The position numbers were made by a program, and so were the translations under genes. This document shows, piece after piece, positions 28,724 through 38,651 of a DNA stretch of 64,000 bases; position 1 is the stretch's first letter, and each line of letters begins with the position of its first letter. Source of the stretch: Pseudomonas jessenii (GTDB lineage: Bacteria > Pseudomonadota > Gammaproteobacteria > Pseudomonadales > Pseudomonadaceae); assembly GCF_002236115.1 (NCBI RefSeq), contig NZ_NIWT01000003.1, positions 124,001 to 188,000 on the forward strand, given 5' to 3'. The notes beneath the pieces were generated by a model, which saw only the letters and a program-made list of their open reading frames with translations, was not told the origin of the DNA and made no database searches.

Positions 28724-29726
28724 CAAGTTGCTCCTGAATGTATTCCAGATTCAACAGAACTTTCTTCACGCCTTCTACATCAAGACGCTCGGTGTTGTGG
28801 GAGGTGTAGTCGTCGAGATCGGAAATCTCCTGTTCGCCCTCAACAAAAAACTTCTTGTAGTTAAGGTCGCGATTGTCCGAAGGAATACGGTAGTAGCGCC
28901 CCATGTCTTCGGCCTTGGCCATTTCTTCACGGGAGATCAGCGACTCGTAAAGTTTTTCACCGTGGCGGGTACCGATGACCTTGACGGCATTGTCACGAGC
29001 GAACAATTCCTTGAGCGCTTGCGCCAGGTCCGCCACTGTCGAGGCAGGTGCTTTCTGGACGAAAATATCGCCTTGCTCGGCGTGCTCGAACGCGTGCAGA
29101 ACCAGGTCAACAGAATCCTCGAGCGACATCAGGAAGCGTGTCATGTTCGGGTCAGTGACGGTCAGCGGCTCACCGCTCTGCAGTTGATTGATGAACAACG
29201 GGATCACCGAACCACGGGATGCCATGACGTTACCGTAGCGGGTTGCGCAGATCACCGGACCTGTCGCCGGAATCATCCGCGATTTGGCAACCATCAGCTT
29301 TTCAGCCATGGCTTTGGAAATACCCATCGCATTGATCGGATAAACAGCCTTGTCGGTGCTGAGCACAACAACGCGCTGCACACCCGAAGCGATGGCCGCA
29401 TTCAGAACGTTTTCGGTACCCATGACGTTGGTACGCACGGCTTCCATCGGGTAGAACTCGCAGGAAGGCACCTGCTTCAGGGCGGCGGCGTGGAAAATGT
29501 AATCCACCCCCACCATCGCCTGATCAAGGCTATCGCGATCACGTACGTCACCGATGTAGAACTTCACTTTGTCATTCGACAAAGCAATGCGCATATCTTC
29601 CTGCTTTTTCTCGTCACGGCTGAATACGCGAATCTCTTTTACGTCGGTATCCAGAAAACGCTTCAACACCGTATGGCCAAACGAGCCCGTACCGCCCGTG
29701 ATCATCAAAACTTTATTATCGAACAT
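28716..29726 (-). CDS. fnlA: UDP-GlcNAc 4,6-dehydratase/3,5-epimerase (FnlA/WbjB/CapE type)
   Basis: First enzyme of the UDP-L-amino-sugar branch, acting on UDP-GlcNAc with dehydration at C4-C6 and inversion at C5 and C3. It has 336 residues, ITGGTGSFGHTVL at the N-terminus and AVYPINAMGISKAMAE, in which Met stands in the usual Tyr position (MxxxK), as in CapE and WbjB. It has no membrane part, which separates it from WbpM. It is followed by the 2-epimerase and preceded by the RmlD-like reductase. Confidence 0.92.
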   Translation of the reverse strand: MFDNKVLMITGGTGSFGHTVLKRFLDTDVKEIRVFSRDEKKQEDMRIALSNDKVKFYIGDVRDRDSLDQAMVGVDYIFHAAALKQVPSCEFYPMEAVRTNVMGTENVLNAAIASGVQRVVVLSTDKAVYPINAMGISKAMAEKLMVAKSRMIPATGPVICATRYGNVMASRGSVIPLFINQLQSGEPLTVTDPNMTRFLMSLEDSVDLVLHAFEHAEQGDIFVQKAPASTVADLAQALKELFARDNAVKVIGTRHGEKLYESLISREEMAKAEDMGRYYRIPSDNRDLNYKKFFVEGEQEISDLDDYTSHNTERLDVEGVKKVLLNLEYIQEQLDA

Positions 29727-29759
29727 AACGATCTTCCCAAACCTGATTGAATTTAATGA

Positions 29760-30617
29760 TCAACGCAACGCGCGCATCGATTTAACCAATTCCAACCATG
29801 AAGGTGGAACGTAACCGGTCGCAGCCTGGAACTTCGTGGAGTCCAGTGAACGATCTATAGAAACTTGACTATCGGCGATGATATCGATTTGCTTTTCATA
29901 AACTTCCGCTACCAGTTTAAGAAGCGACAGCTTGTCGATCGGCGCCACCGACACATGATAAAGGCCATGGAGTTGCGGATTCGGGATCACGTAGTCGCGA
30001 ATGACACGCGCGAGCTCTACGGTAGGAAGTCCCGAGAAAATGGCCTTCTCATAACCCTTGACCGGCCCGCTCTGGGACAGGAACCAGTCCACCAGTGAAT
30101 ACTGGCTCCCCAGTTCGTGACCAATGATCGAGGTCCGCAGGGTGACGGCATTCAGGTCCGTGTGAAGCTCACCGATGTACTTGGACTTACCGTAGAGATC
30201 CTCTGCATCGGAGATATCCTCCTCGGCGTACATGCCTTTACGGCCGGAAAATACGCAATCGGTGCTGATATGAATCAGGCGAGAACCGGACAACGCGCAC
30301 AACTTGGCAATACGATGGGGCAACATGGCATTGATAGGGAGTGCGGAAAGCGGATCTTTGGCATCGGCCAATTGTTTGATGAGCCCGACGCAGTTGATGA
30401 CGACATCCGGCTTGACCCGTGCCAGCACCGAAACCAGCGAGTCCTGGTCAAGCACGTCGACATTGCTGATCAACGAACTGTGCATGTCCTCAGAAAAGTA
30501 TCTTGCGCCACCCGGATTGCGCAAAGTGCCCCACACCTCGTAGTGCGGGTTTCCATGGAATTGCCTGAACACTGTGCTACCCAGCATTCCGGTGACCCCT
30601 AACACGAGAACTTTCAT
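29760..30617 (-). CDS. RmlD-like nucleotide-sugar reductase
   Basis: 285 residues with MKVLVLGVTGMLGSTVF, ISTDCVFSGRKG and YGKSKYIGE (YxxxK). It resembles dTDP-4-dehydrorhamnose reductase and has no C-terminal cupin domain. In UDP-L-FucNAc pathways this step is done by FnlB/WbjC/CapF, about 370 residues with a cupin; an RmlD-like enzyme in the same place is known from UDP-L-RhaNAc/UDP-L-QuiNAc pathways (WbvR type). It sits between the WbuB-like transferase (4-bp overlap) and the FnlA-like gene. Confidence 0.82.
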   Translation of the reverse strand: MKVLVLGVTGMLGSTVFRQFHGNPHYEVWGTLRNPGGARYFSEDMHSSLISNVDVLDQDSLVSVLARVKPDVVINCVGLIKQLADAKDPLSALPINAMLPHRIAKLCALSGSRLIHISTDCVFSGRKGMYAEEDISDAEDLYGKSKYIGELHTDLNAVTLRTSIIGHELGSQYSLVDWFLSQSGPVKGYEKAIFSGLPTVELARVIRDYVIPNPQLHGLYHVSVAPIDKLSLLKLVAEVYEKQIDIIADSQVSIDRSLDSTKFQAATGYVPPSWLELVKSMRALR

Positions 30618-31858
30618 TTTGAGCTACCTTTTAATTCATTGATCCTGCTACTGAGGATTTCGACCAGACGCTGACTTTGCCGCTCCATTTCGAAATGCTC
30701 GAGGTAGTAAGCCCGACCTGCCTGCCCCAACGATTCCCGCTCATCCGAAGTCATGCGAAAAAGTTGCTCAATGCAGTTGGCCATACCTTCGGCGTCTTGC
30801 GCTGCAGTGGTCAGACCGGCTCCCGCCTCTTGAATGACGCGCGCGCCCTCCCCGTCCAGCGCGGCGATAATCGGCCTCCCCGCAGCCAGGTAAGCCTGAA
30901 CTTTACTAGGGATGGTATAGGAGAACGCCTCATCCTGCTTCAACGTCACCAATAATCCCTCGGCGCGACTGAAAAAATGTGGCATTTCAGTGGCCGCAAA
31001 GCGTCCGGCGAGAACAAGGTTGTCCAGACCTCGGGATTTCTTCTGGGTTTCGATCCAGTTCGACATACTGCCACTGCCGACCAATACAATCCTGAGTTCC
31101 GACAAATGGCGAAGTTTGTCAGCTACCTCAACGAGGGTTTCGACCGACTGCGCGGTCCCCAGGTTTCCGGCAAAAACCAGACAGAAATGGTTGTCGAGCT
31201 CCGCGAGCAAGGGTGCGGGAATCCGGGTCTCTTCGACACTCGCAGGTACATCCTGATACGAGTTTGGGTAATACACGACCTTGCCAGGATTGGCGTAACG
31301 GGCGACCGGCTCTCGAAATGCCCTCGACTGAACAAGAAGCGTATCGACGAAGGCGTAAATACCTTTCACCAGCCAGCCCACAACGCGCAATATTGCTTTG
31401 TTCTTGATGAACCCGGTCGCACTCAAGCTCTCCGGCCAGAGATCCTGAACCCATACGACCAGATGACTCTTGAGTTTCCACTTCAAGTAAATCGCCGGGA
31501 TTACCGATGTAATCGGAGATGGCGCAAATACAAAAATCGCATCATAAGCCTCCCCTTTCACTGCACGCGGGTAGTACTTCAAGCCATTCAGGATGAATGA
31601 CAAATAGTTCAACACGAGGTTTTTCGCACCCGAAGTACCACGAGGTCTAAGAGGTGCACGGAAAACACTGACCGAGGACTCGAATTTTTCTTCCTGGGCC
31701 CCGGAAGCACTATAGCCGCTAAAGACGACGCCATCCGGGTAGTTGGGCTTTCCGGTAAGGACTTTTACGTCGTGGCCTTGAGCAGATAAAGTTTTGACCA
31801 AATCATTGACGATAAAAGACTCCGGCCAAAAATATTGCGACACCACAAGAACCTTCAT
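30614..31858 (-). CDS. WbuB-like family 4 glycosyltransferase
   Basis: Cytoplasmic GT-B enzyme of 414 residues. It starts MKVLVVSQYFWPESF and has the WVQDLWPESL segment typical of WbuB-type L-FucNAc/L-QuiNAc transferases, with the FAGNLGTAQ and IPSKVQAYLAAGRPI donor-site parts. It probably adds the L-amino sugar made by the next three genes. It overlaps the RmlD-like gene by 4 bp. Confidence 0.86.
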   Translation of the reverse strand: MKVLVVSQYFWPESFIVNDLVKTLSAQGHDVKVLTGKPNYPDGVVFSGYSASGAQEEKFESSVSVFRAPLRPRGTSGAKNLVLNYLSFILNGLKYYPRAVKGEAYDAIFVFAPSPITSVIPAIYLKWKLKSHLVVWVQDLWPESLSATGFIKNKAILRVVGWLVKGIYAFVDTLLVQSRAFREPVARYANPGKVVYYPNSYQDVPASVEETRIPAPLLAELDNHFCLVFAGNLGTAQSVETLVEVADKLRHLSELRIVLVGSGSMSNWIETQKKSRGLDNLVLAGRFAATEMPHFFSRAEGLLVTLKQDEAFSYTIPSKVQAYLAAGRPIIAALDGEGARVIQEAGAGLTTAAQDAEGMANCIEQLFRMTSDERESLGQAGRAYYLEHFEMERQSQRLVEILSSRINELKGSSK

Positions 31859-31861
31859 TTA

Positions 31862-33001
31862 TCAAACACCTTTTTTCGGGCACACGGCCAGCGCCAACAA
31901 CTCTGACCATGTTTTTCTTGAGGTATTTTCCCAGTCAAACTTATCGCTCTGCGTCACGGCCGCAACGGACAGTTTCTTCAAAAGATCCGGACTCGTTAAG
32001 GCCTCGGACAGAACGCGGCCTATATCTTTTGGGTCAAACGGAGAAAAATACAGAGCTGCATCTGCTCCGAATTCCGGCATCGGCATTACGTTCGAGCATA
32101 TCATCGGCCGGCCAGAAGCAAGCGCTTCGAGCAGAATATTAGGGCAGTTCTCGCACGATGAAGCAAAGAGATTCAGATAAGCGTGATGATAAAGAGGAGG
32201 AAGACTCTGATAGGGAATAGCCCCCAGCAACAGCACTTGCGCTTCGAGGCCTAGCGTTGCAATCAGAGACTTTACCCGCTCGGCTTCCGGCAGGTTTACT
32301 TCGCCGACAAGAACCAGGGGGAATTTCTCACGAAGTTCAGTTGGCAAATTTGCATAAGCACTGACCACTTCATAATGATGTTTGTATACATCAAATCTCG
32401 ACACGTATAAAACATATTCACCCGCGGGCAAAAACTCCGGCCGAGGAACGACAGCATCACCGTGAGTCCGAAATACAGAGCCAATTCCGTGAGGAATCGT
32501 AACAGCATTCTTAATCTTGGTTAGTGATTCAATGACACTACGTGCGTAATTGGAAATAAATATCGTCAAATCAGCATCGCGCATGCTCTTGAGCATAATA
32601 CGATTCAGTAACCAGTTTCTCAGACGCTGCAACCCGAGCGGAATGCTTTTGCGTACTCGCAAGTCAAATGGAATCATGTTCCGAAACATCGTCGCAACTT
32701 TGCAACCTGCAGGTGCAGAGGTGCCCACTACGCCACCGGGACAAAACAGGACGTCAGCCTTCTCGGCCTTCAAAATACCGGGCAACACCCACCGCTCCCA
32801 TACTGCTCTCACAATCGGATTTTCAGTGGGCCAGGCTGGTTCGACCCGCCTGATCCTCGGGTGATCCGGCAGCTTGAGTGACGCCGGAGCGAAAACCAGA
32901 ATTTCAAGATCCGCATTGTCAGGTACGAACTGAAAAAGATTAATCAGATATGTCTGACCACCACCAAGACGGGCAGAGAGCGCATTGAAAACTATCTTCA
33001 T
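31862..33001 (-). CDS. Family 4-type glycosyltransferase
   Basis: 379 residues, GT-B fold. Visible parts are MKIVFNALSARLGGGQTYL at the N-terminus, YVSRFDVYKHH, and the C-terminal donor region ENCPNILLEALASGRPMICS with its ExxxxxxE-like glutamates. The start is taken at 33001, after AAGG; an upstream in-frame start at 33019 is less likely. It lies 3 bp from the WbuB-like gene. Its sugar is not clear; GalNAcA is the remaining candidate. Confidence 0.85.
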   Translation of the reverse strand: MKIVFNALSARLGGGQTYLINLFQFVPDNADLEILVFAPASLKLPDHPRIRRVEPAWPTENPIVRAVWERWVLPGILKAEKADVLFCPGGVVGTSAPAGCKVATMFRNMIPFDLRVRKSIPLGLQRLRNWLLNRIMLKSMRDADLTIFISNYARSVIESLTKIKNAVTIPHGIGSVFRTHGDAVVPRPEFLPAGEYVLYVSRFDVYKHHYEVVSAYANLPTELREKFPLVLVGEVNLPEAERVKSLIATLGLEAQVLLLGAIPYQSLPPLYHHAYLNLFASSCENCPNILLEALASGRPMICSNVMPMPEFGADAALYFSPFDPKDIGRVLSEALTSPDLLKKLSVAAVTQSDKFDWENTSRKTWSELLALAVCPKKGV

Positions 33002-33025
33002 GGAAAACCTTTTGCCCAATCTAAA

Positions 33026-34951
33026 TTAGTGGTTATTTTTATCGAGCCAGGATTGGAACATTAGAATATTCCACAAATGAAGACTCCGATCGTATGTTCC
33101 ACTCTGATGCTGGAGCCATGCCGAGCGAATTTTCTGACAATCGAAGTAGCCCTCTCTCTTCAGTCGCTCCTCCGTTAACAACTCCTCCGCCCATTCTTTC
33201 AGCGGCCCACGCAACCATTGCGCCAGTGGAATAGAGAAGCCCGCCTTAGGCCTATCGAAGAATGAAGTCGGTACGTATCGCTTAAGAAGCTCGCGAAGCG
33301 GCCATTTTCCCACGCCATTTTTTATCAGTTGGTCTGACGAAAGGGAAAACGCGAGTTCTGCAACTCGATGATCAAGCAATGGAGCGCGGGTTTCCAGGCT
33401 TGCGCTCATCGCGCCGCGGTCCACTTTAACCAGCAAATCATCAGGCAAATACTGAGAGACGTCCCAGCGACGCATTTCCTCGACGTAATCAACTGCCGAC
33501 TCCCAGGAAGCAACGCCTTGATGTTGAGCATCGATACCCAGGACCACATTGTCGGTCGACTGCCACTGAGACATCAATCCGGTATACATCTGCGCCAGAT
33601 TTTCAGAGCCCAACAACTCGGACATTCTGTAGATACGCCGACCATTAACCTTGGCTCGAAGACTGCCAGGCAAAATCGAACAGACGTTGTCCCAACCTTT
33701 GGACGAAAGCGAGCGAAGTGAATAGGCCATGATCTGGCGTGCAGGCAACGGCAGCTTTTCTATGCGCGCCCATAGTCCCGCGGTAATCTGATAGCGAGGA
33801 TATCCGGCAAAAAGCTCATCTCCACCGTCACCGGACAAGGCTACGGATACATGCTGCTTTGTCATCCTGGAGACCAGGATTGTCGGGATTTGAGAGGAGT
33901 CAGCAAAAGGCTCGTCGTATATTTCCGGTAAGTGCGGAATTATAGAAACAGCATCGTCAGCGCCCAGATAAAATTCGGTGTGGTTAGTCCCCAAGTGCTT
34001 AGCAATAGCTTTAGCGTAAGGAGCCTCATCAAATTCAGGTTCGTTAAAGCCGATCGTGTAAGTGTTGATGCTGGTAGAGCTTTGCGACTGCATCAACGAA
34101 ACTATCAAGCTTGAATCGACGCCGCCCGACAAAAAAGCCCCAAGTGGAACATCGGCGATCATCTGCGACTTTACAGCAGCAGACAATCTTTCACCGACAA
34201 CGTCTACAACTTCCTTATCGCTGGCCTGCGACAGTTCGTCTCTTAATTCGCCAGCCGCCGGTAGCGTCCAGTAGGAAACGGGCTCTGGCGCACTGGAAAA
34301 CGAACCAACACTAAAATAATGCGCCGGCTGCAACTTTTTTATGCCTTCGTAGATAGATTCCGGAGCCGGAACATAGCCATACCTTACAAACTTCGCCAGT
34401 GCATGACGATCAATTCTCAAATCACTGCCAAATGCCGCCTTGATTGCCTTCAATTCAGAGGAGAAGACAAAACGGTCGCCCACAATACCGTAATAGAGTG
34501 GTTTCTCCCCCATTCTGTCTCGCGCCAGGGTAATCGTTTTGGAAACTTTATCCCAGACAGCAAAGGCAAACATGCCTACCAGGTTTTCAAGGGTTTTCTG
34601 TACCCCCCACGCGCCGATTGCGGCCAACAACACTTCTGTATCAGAGTGCCCACGCCAAACACGTGCCAAACCTGACTCAATCAGCTTTTCGCGCAGCTCA
34701 TTGAAGTTATATATTTCACCATTAAAAACAATAACAAAGCGCTCGTCATCGGAAATCATCGGCTGACTTCCATGTACCGACAACTCCAGGATCGAAAGCC
34801 GTCGGTGTCCCAGCGAGACCCCACTATCGGCATCTGACCAAACTGCTCCATCGTCGGGACCGCGATGCATCAGCGCATCCACCATTTTGCCAACGGCAAC
34901 GGCGTTTTGCTGATTCAACTTCCACCCGACAACTCCCGCAATTCCGCACAT
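33026..34951 (-). CDS. wbpS: Asparagine-synthase-like amidotransferase (WbpS type)
   Basis: 641 residues. The N-terminal MCGIAG exposes the glutaminase Cys2, and HRGPDD, GHRRLSI and FNGEIYN follow. The synthetase half has the ATP loop LSGGVDSS. In O-antigen loci such enzymes amidate uronic acids, for example GalNAcA to GalNAcAN. The nearby WbpO/WbpP, which make UDP-GalNAcA, support that role over free asparagine synthesis. Confidence 0.88.
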   Translation of the reverse strand: MCGIAGVVGWKLNQQNAVAVGKMVDALMHRGPDDGAVWSDADSGVSLGHRRLSILELSVHGSQPMISDDERFVIVFNGEIYNFNELREKLIESGLARVWRGHSDTEVLLAAIGAWGVQKTLENLVGMFAFAVWDKVSKTITLARDRMGEKPLYYGIVGDRFVFSSELKAIKAAFGSDLRIDRHALAKFVRYGYVPAPESIYEGIKKLQPAHYFSVGSFSSAPEPVSYWTLPAAGELRDELSQASDKEVVDVVGERLSAAVKSQMIADVPLGAFLSGGVDSSLIVSLMQSQSSTSINTYTIGFNEPEFDEAPYAKAIAKHLGTNHTEFYLGADDAVSIIPHLPEIYDEPFADSSQIPTILVSRMTKQHVSVALSGDGGDELFAGYPRYQITAGLWARIEKLPLPARQIMAYSLRSLSSKGWDNVCSILPGSLRAKVNGRRIYRMSELLGSENLAQMYTGLMSQWQSTDNVVLGIDAQHQGVASWESAVDYVEEMRRWDVSQYLPDDLLVKVDRGAMSASLETRAPLLDHRVAELAFSLSSDQLIKNGVGKWPLRELLKRYVPTSFFDRPKAGFSIPLAQWLRGPLKEWAEELLTEERLKREGYFDCQKIRSAWLQHQSGTYDRSLHLWNILMFQSWLDKNNH

Positions 34952-34985
34952 ACCTATTCTCTCAATCCAGTAAAAGTATTTAAGC

Positions 34986-36197
34986 TCACTTCAAAACCCG
35001 AACGAGCTTCATAGTGAGGAATAATCCTAATGCCATCACATAAAAAACCAATGAGTTCAGCAAGTATATTTCGCCATACCAAACCCAGTGCATGACCGTT
35101 GCGGCACAAAGCATATATAAGAAAATTCGCAAAAAATCATCCTCGCGGCAGCACGAGTCGATCAACCGCAAGAAACAGACACTGATGAATCCATTCATGA
35201 AAACACCAAACAATCCGAAATTCTCAAAAGCCACACCAGCAACGTGAATTCCACCGAGCCCGGTAATGTAATACCAGAGGGCCGGATTATCCACCACAAT
35301 GGGCTTTTCCATACCGAAAGCTGAATAGAAAGGCGATGGTGCCAGCGAAAGAAACATGTCGAGATAGGTCTGACCGTAGCGTAGGTGCTCCCCATCCCAG
35401 AAATTGGTTAACTGCTGAACAAGCGGTAAAATTATCGCATTCCAGGAGTTAAACAAAAAATACTGCGTAATGTTGTCCGCCGTTAAGTCCACGTCCATTC
35501 GGCCCATTGAAACAACAACACCACTGACGAGCAGAAGGACCATGAACGCAGCAACAAACAACAGAGCTTTAAACTTGATAAATTGATTATAGCGAAACAT
35601 CAACCCAAGAATGGCAGCAACAACCAGTACAACAAAGTCCCGATCCCCTGTCATAGCGTTGGCAACACAATAAGAAATCACCAGGGCGACAGACACCATA
35701 AACATCAATCTGGATGGGTAGGACAATGCCAAAGCAACGATCGCGATGATGGAAAAAACCACCACTGACTCGACACCCGCGAACATTTCAAGCATCGCGT
35801 CCGGCTTTACAAGCCTGAAGCTAATGAAAAAGGCGGACAGCGCAAGGAAAATCCCGCCGGCTAATTTGAAGTCCAGCGGGGAAAAAAATGTTTCTCGGTG
35901 CAAGTGCAAATTTCTGGGCGGCACCAAAAATGACAGTAGATAGGCAATGAGTCCGCCAGCGACACCAAGGAACCAGACGAGCGAAAGTCGGAATACCAAC
36001 AAATCATCCAGATAAAAATCATAGTCCCCAATTGGCCAAAGCGTAACGGTGTTACCCCACAGACAACTCACAAGACCAAGGAAAGGCACCGAATAACAGA
36101 CGGCATACAACGCAACCAGGTATTTTTTGGATATCAGACACAGAACGCATTGCGTGAGCAAAATAAGCAAGCACGTCGAAACCAATAATATAACCAT
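34986..36197 (-). CDS. wzy: O-antigen polymerase (Wzy)
   Basis: Membrane protein of 403 residues with at least ten hydrophobic helices and a large polar loop around residues 260-340 (FNSWNAIILPLVQQLTNFWDG). It belongs by appearance to the oligosaccharide-repeat polymerase type and is the only polymerase candidate in the locus. The sequence is A+T-rich compared with its surroundings. The ATG at 36197 has a weak AGGG before it; an upstream TTG at 36224 is possible. Confidence 0.78.
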   Translation of the reverse strand: MVILLVSTCLLILLTQCVLCLISKKYLVALYAVCYSVPFLGLVSCLWGNTVTLWPIGDYDFYLDDLLVFRLSLVWFLGVAGGLIAYLLSFLVPPRNLHLHRETFFSPLDFKLAGGIFLALSAFFISFRLVKPDAMLEMFAGVESVVVFSIIAIVALALSYPSRLMFMVSVALVISYCVANAMTGDRDFVVLVVAAILGLMFRYNQFIKFKALLFVAAFMVLLLVSGVVVSMGRMDVDLTADNITQYFLFNSWNAIILPLVQQLTNFWDGEHLRYGQTYLDMFLSLAPSPFYSAFGMEKPIVVDNPALWYYITGLGGIHVAGVAFENFGLFGVFMNGFISVCFLRLIDSCCREDDFLRIFLYMLCAATVMHWVWYGEIYLLNSLVFYVMALGLFLTMKLVRVLK

Positions 36198-36312
36198 TAA
36201 CCCTGACCAACAAAAACAAAGCAACTGAACCGTAAACCAGACTCAATACTGGCCCCAACATCACTTTCAGCCATGGGCGCTGTACAAACACAACTCACAC
36301 CCAAAATGCTTA

Positions 36313-37536
36313 TCATAGCACCAACTTACGGCCACCCAGGACCGCCAGTACAGTAAGTTGAGTTGCTAGCGCCAACACAAAGGACCTGAAAAGATCGACT
36401 GCCAACATATCACCTTTGAAACCAGCGACTACCGTTAGCGACAGATAAACAAACGCATAAAAGCAACTGCCAAGAAAAACAACCCTGGTCATATTTTTGC
36501 TATGCAATATTTGAGTAACGATTGTAGTCGTAAGCCCTATACCACCTGCCAACACTGCGTAAGTCAGAAGATCATTTTTGCTGCAAAAGCTACTACCGAG
36601 CAAACATAACCAGTAACTCTGTGTCAAAACCAGAAACACAGGCAAACAAACTGAAATTGACAACCCGAGCATCAAGTACAATTTGCTGGCACTATTCCCG
36701 CGCCCTGCCAGCTTTACAATGGCATAGGATGTAAGCGAGCTTGGCAGCACAGTCACCAAAATATAAAATAGAAAAAACAGATTAAAGTAGCCAACCTCAG
36801 ACACATTCAAGCTTGAGTTGGCAAATATCATCAGGCAAACAATATGGACAGGAGCCCCGAGAAGCATACTACCGGCGACAGTCGGAGCCCCTGAAAGTGA
36901 AAGCAATGCCATCATTTGTCGAAAAGAGGAAGTCTCTTGTCTCTTCTGCTCCTCATGACTGAACTTATTTTTCCGTATGGTAAAAAAACCAAATGCGGGA
37001 GCGATTAGCGTACAAATCGCCAGGGTTAGAATGACACCCTCTATTTCTCCTCCAATCTTCGCAATGGAAACTACCAGCAGTAACCCAAGCAGACCATGAA
37101 CCGCCAGTGCAGCAGCCCATTTCCCTGAAGTATTAAGGGAGAACATAAGACCGGTTATAGTCAAATTGCAAACACAAGCGAAACCTAGAAAGAATGCTCC
37201 GATCAGCAAGTAACCAGGATTCATTTCGTACGAGGAAGCAGGCGCCGGAAAAACCAAAAACACGATAACACAGAGAGCACCTACAACGATGCCGCCCCAT
37301 GACATGAGTCCCAAGGAAGTCCTATAATTCACTTTTTCGGTATTAAAGACCGCATAGCGGCTCAACGCCACACTCAAGCACTCTCCTACCACCGTCGCGA
37401 TGCCTGTTACGATCGCATAGTGGTAAGAGAATACGCCGTACAGCTCAACACCTAAAATTCGCGCCAAACTAAACAACAAAACAAACATACAAAGCTTGTT
37501 TGCAAGAACAGTGATTGCGCAGATCTCTTTAATCAC
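36313..37536 (-). CDS. wzx: O-unit flippase (Wzx, MOP family)
   Basis: About 407 residues with some twelve membrane helices, opening with KEICAITVLANKLCMFVLLF and LYGVFSYHYAIVTG, like polysaccharide flippases. It moves undecaprenyl-linked repeat units across the inner membrane. The start is uncertain: GTG at 37536 avoids overlap with wbpP, while TTG at 37572 would overlap it by 31 bp. The gene is A+T-rich. It lies between wbpP and wzy. Confidence 0.8.
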   Translation of the reverse strand: MIKEICAITVLANKLCMFVLLFSLARILGVELYGVFSYHYAIVTGIATVVGECLSVALSRYAVFNTEKVNYRTSLGLMSWGGIVVGALCVIVFLVFPAPASSYEMNPGYLLIGAFFLGFACVCNLTITGLMFSLNTSGKWAAALAVHGLLGLLLVVSIAKIGGEIEGVILTLAICTLIAPAFGFFTIRKNKFSHEEQKRQETSSFRQMMALLSLSGAPTVAGSMLLGAPVHIVCLMIFANSSLNVSEVGYFNLFFLFYILVTVLPSSLTSYAIVKLAGRGNSASKLYLMLGLSISVCLPVFLVLTQSYWLCLLGSSFCSKNDLLTYAVLAGGIGLTTTIVTQILHSKNMTRVVFLGSCFYAFVYLSLTVVAGFKGDMLAVDLFRSFVLALATQLTVLAVLGGRKLVL

Positions 37537-37541
37537 TGATT

Positions 37542-38591
37542 TTAACTTCTTGCAAAGAACGAGACATACCAATCTGCAGCTTTCAACATACCTTCACCAA
37601 CATTGAAAAGCGGCTTGTAGCCCAACAGATTCTTTGCCTTATCAATATTTGCCTGAGAGTGCCTTACGTCGCCCGCACGAAAATCCCGATAGACCAAATC
37701 CGAGGTAGACGTGACATCAACGCGAGCCAAAGCATCCTTGATACAGGCAAAAACCTGATTCAATGTTGTCCTGTCACCGACGGCGACGTTGTAAACATTA
37801 TTCTTGGCTTCCGGGCTGGCACAGGCAGCCAGTATATTGGCCTGGACTGCGTTTTCTACAAAACAAAAGTCCCGACTGGTTTCACCATCACCATTCACGA
37901 AAACTTCTTCGTTATTGATCATGGCCGCTGTCCACTTAGGAATCACGGCAGCATAAGCGCCATTTGGATCCTGACGCTTGCCAAAGACGTTAAAATAGCG
38001 AAGCCCAATGGTATTGAAACCGTATGTACTGGAAAAAACCTCAGCATACAATTCGTTTACATACTTCGTGACCGCATAAGGGGAAAGCGGTTTACCAATC
38101 ACACCTTCAACCTTAGGAAGCCCGGGATGGTCCCCATAGGTAGAACTGGACGCGGCATAAGTAAAACTTTTTACTTTCGCATCCTTTGCCGCAACCAACA
38201 TGTTCAAAAAACCGTCGATATTGGTGCTGTTCGTTGTAATAGGGTCATTGATGGAGCGAGGGACAGAGCCTAATGCAGCCTGATGCAAAACGAAGTCCAC
38301 TGGAATATCAGTGGCCGCTGGAAAGGTCATCGCACTTCTGCAATCTTCAATGTTTCTGATATCACCTTTTACCAGTGCAAACCGCGCCCATTGCTCAGGA
38401 CTCACTACCGATTGCACTTCATCGAGATTACGCTGGTGCCCTGTTGCAAAGTTATCGAGACCTACAACCCGCTGATCTAATTGCAGCAATGTCTCCAATA
38501 AATTGGAGCCAATAAATCCGGCCACCCCCGTCACCAGCCAAACCTTTGGGGATTGTTGAATTTCAGCTTTAACTTCTTCGAAACGGATCAT
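37542..38591 (-). CDS. wbpP: UDP-GlcNAc 4-epimerase (WbpP)
   Basis: Makes UDP-GalNAc from UDP-GlcNAc (and the uronic forms). [15 protein letters not shown], the long identity stretch beginning [28 protein letters not shown] and [10 protein letters not shown] match WbpP very closely. The ATG at 38591 gives the WbpP N-terminus ([10 protein letters not shown]) and 349 residues; the ATG at 38636 with AGGG would add 15 residues. It follows wbpO by 60 bp. Confidence 0.95.
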   Translation of the reverse strand: MIRFEEVKAEIQQSPKVWLVTGVAGFIGSNLLETLLQLDQRVVGLDNFATGHQRNLDEVQSVVSPEQWARFALVKGDIRNIEDCRSAMTFPAATDIPVDFVLHQAALGSVPRSINDPITTNSTNIDGFLNMLVAAKDAKVKSFTYAASSSTYGDHPGLPKVEGVIGKPLSPYAVTKYVNELYAEVFSSTYGFNTIGLRYFNVFGKRQDPNGAYAAVIPKWTAAMINNEEVFVNGDGETSRDFCFVENAVQANILAACASPEAKNNVYNVAVGDRTTLNQVFACIKDALARVDVTSTSDLVYRDFRAGDVRHSQANIDKAKNLLGYKPLFNVGEGMLKAADWYVSFFARS

Positions 38592-38651
38592 GTAGTTCTC
38601 GACTTGGTTTTTCCGGCGGTAACGAATCAGGGTCATTACTGACCCTGAGAT

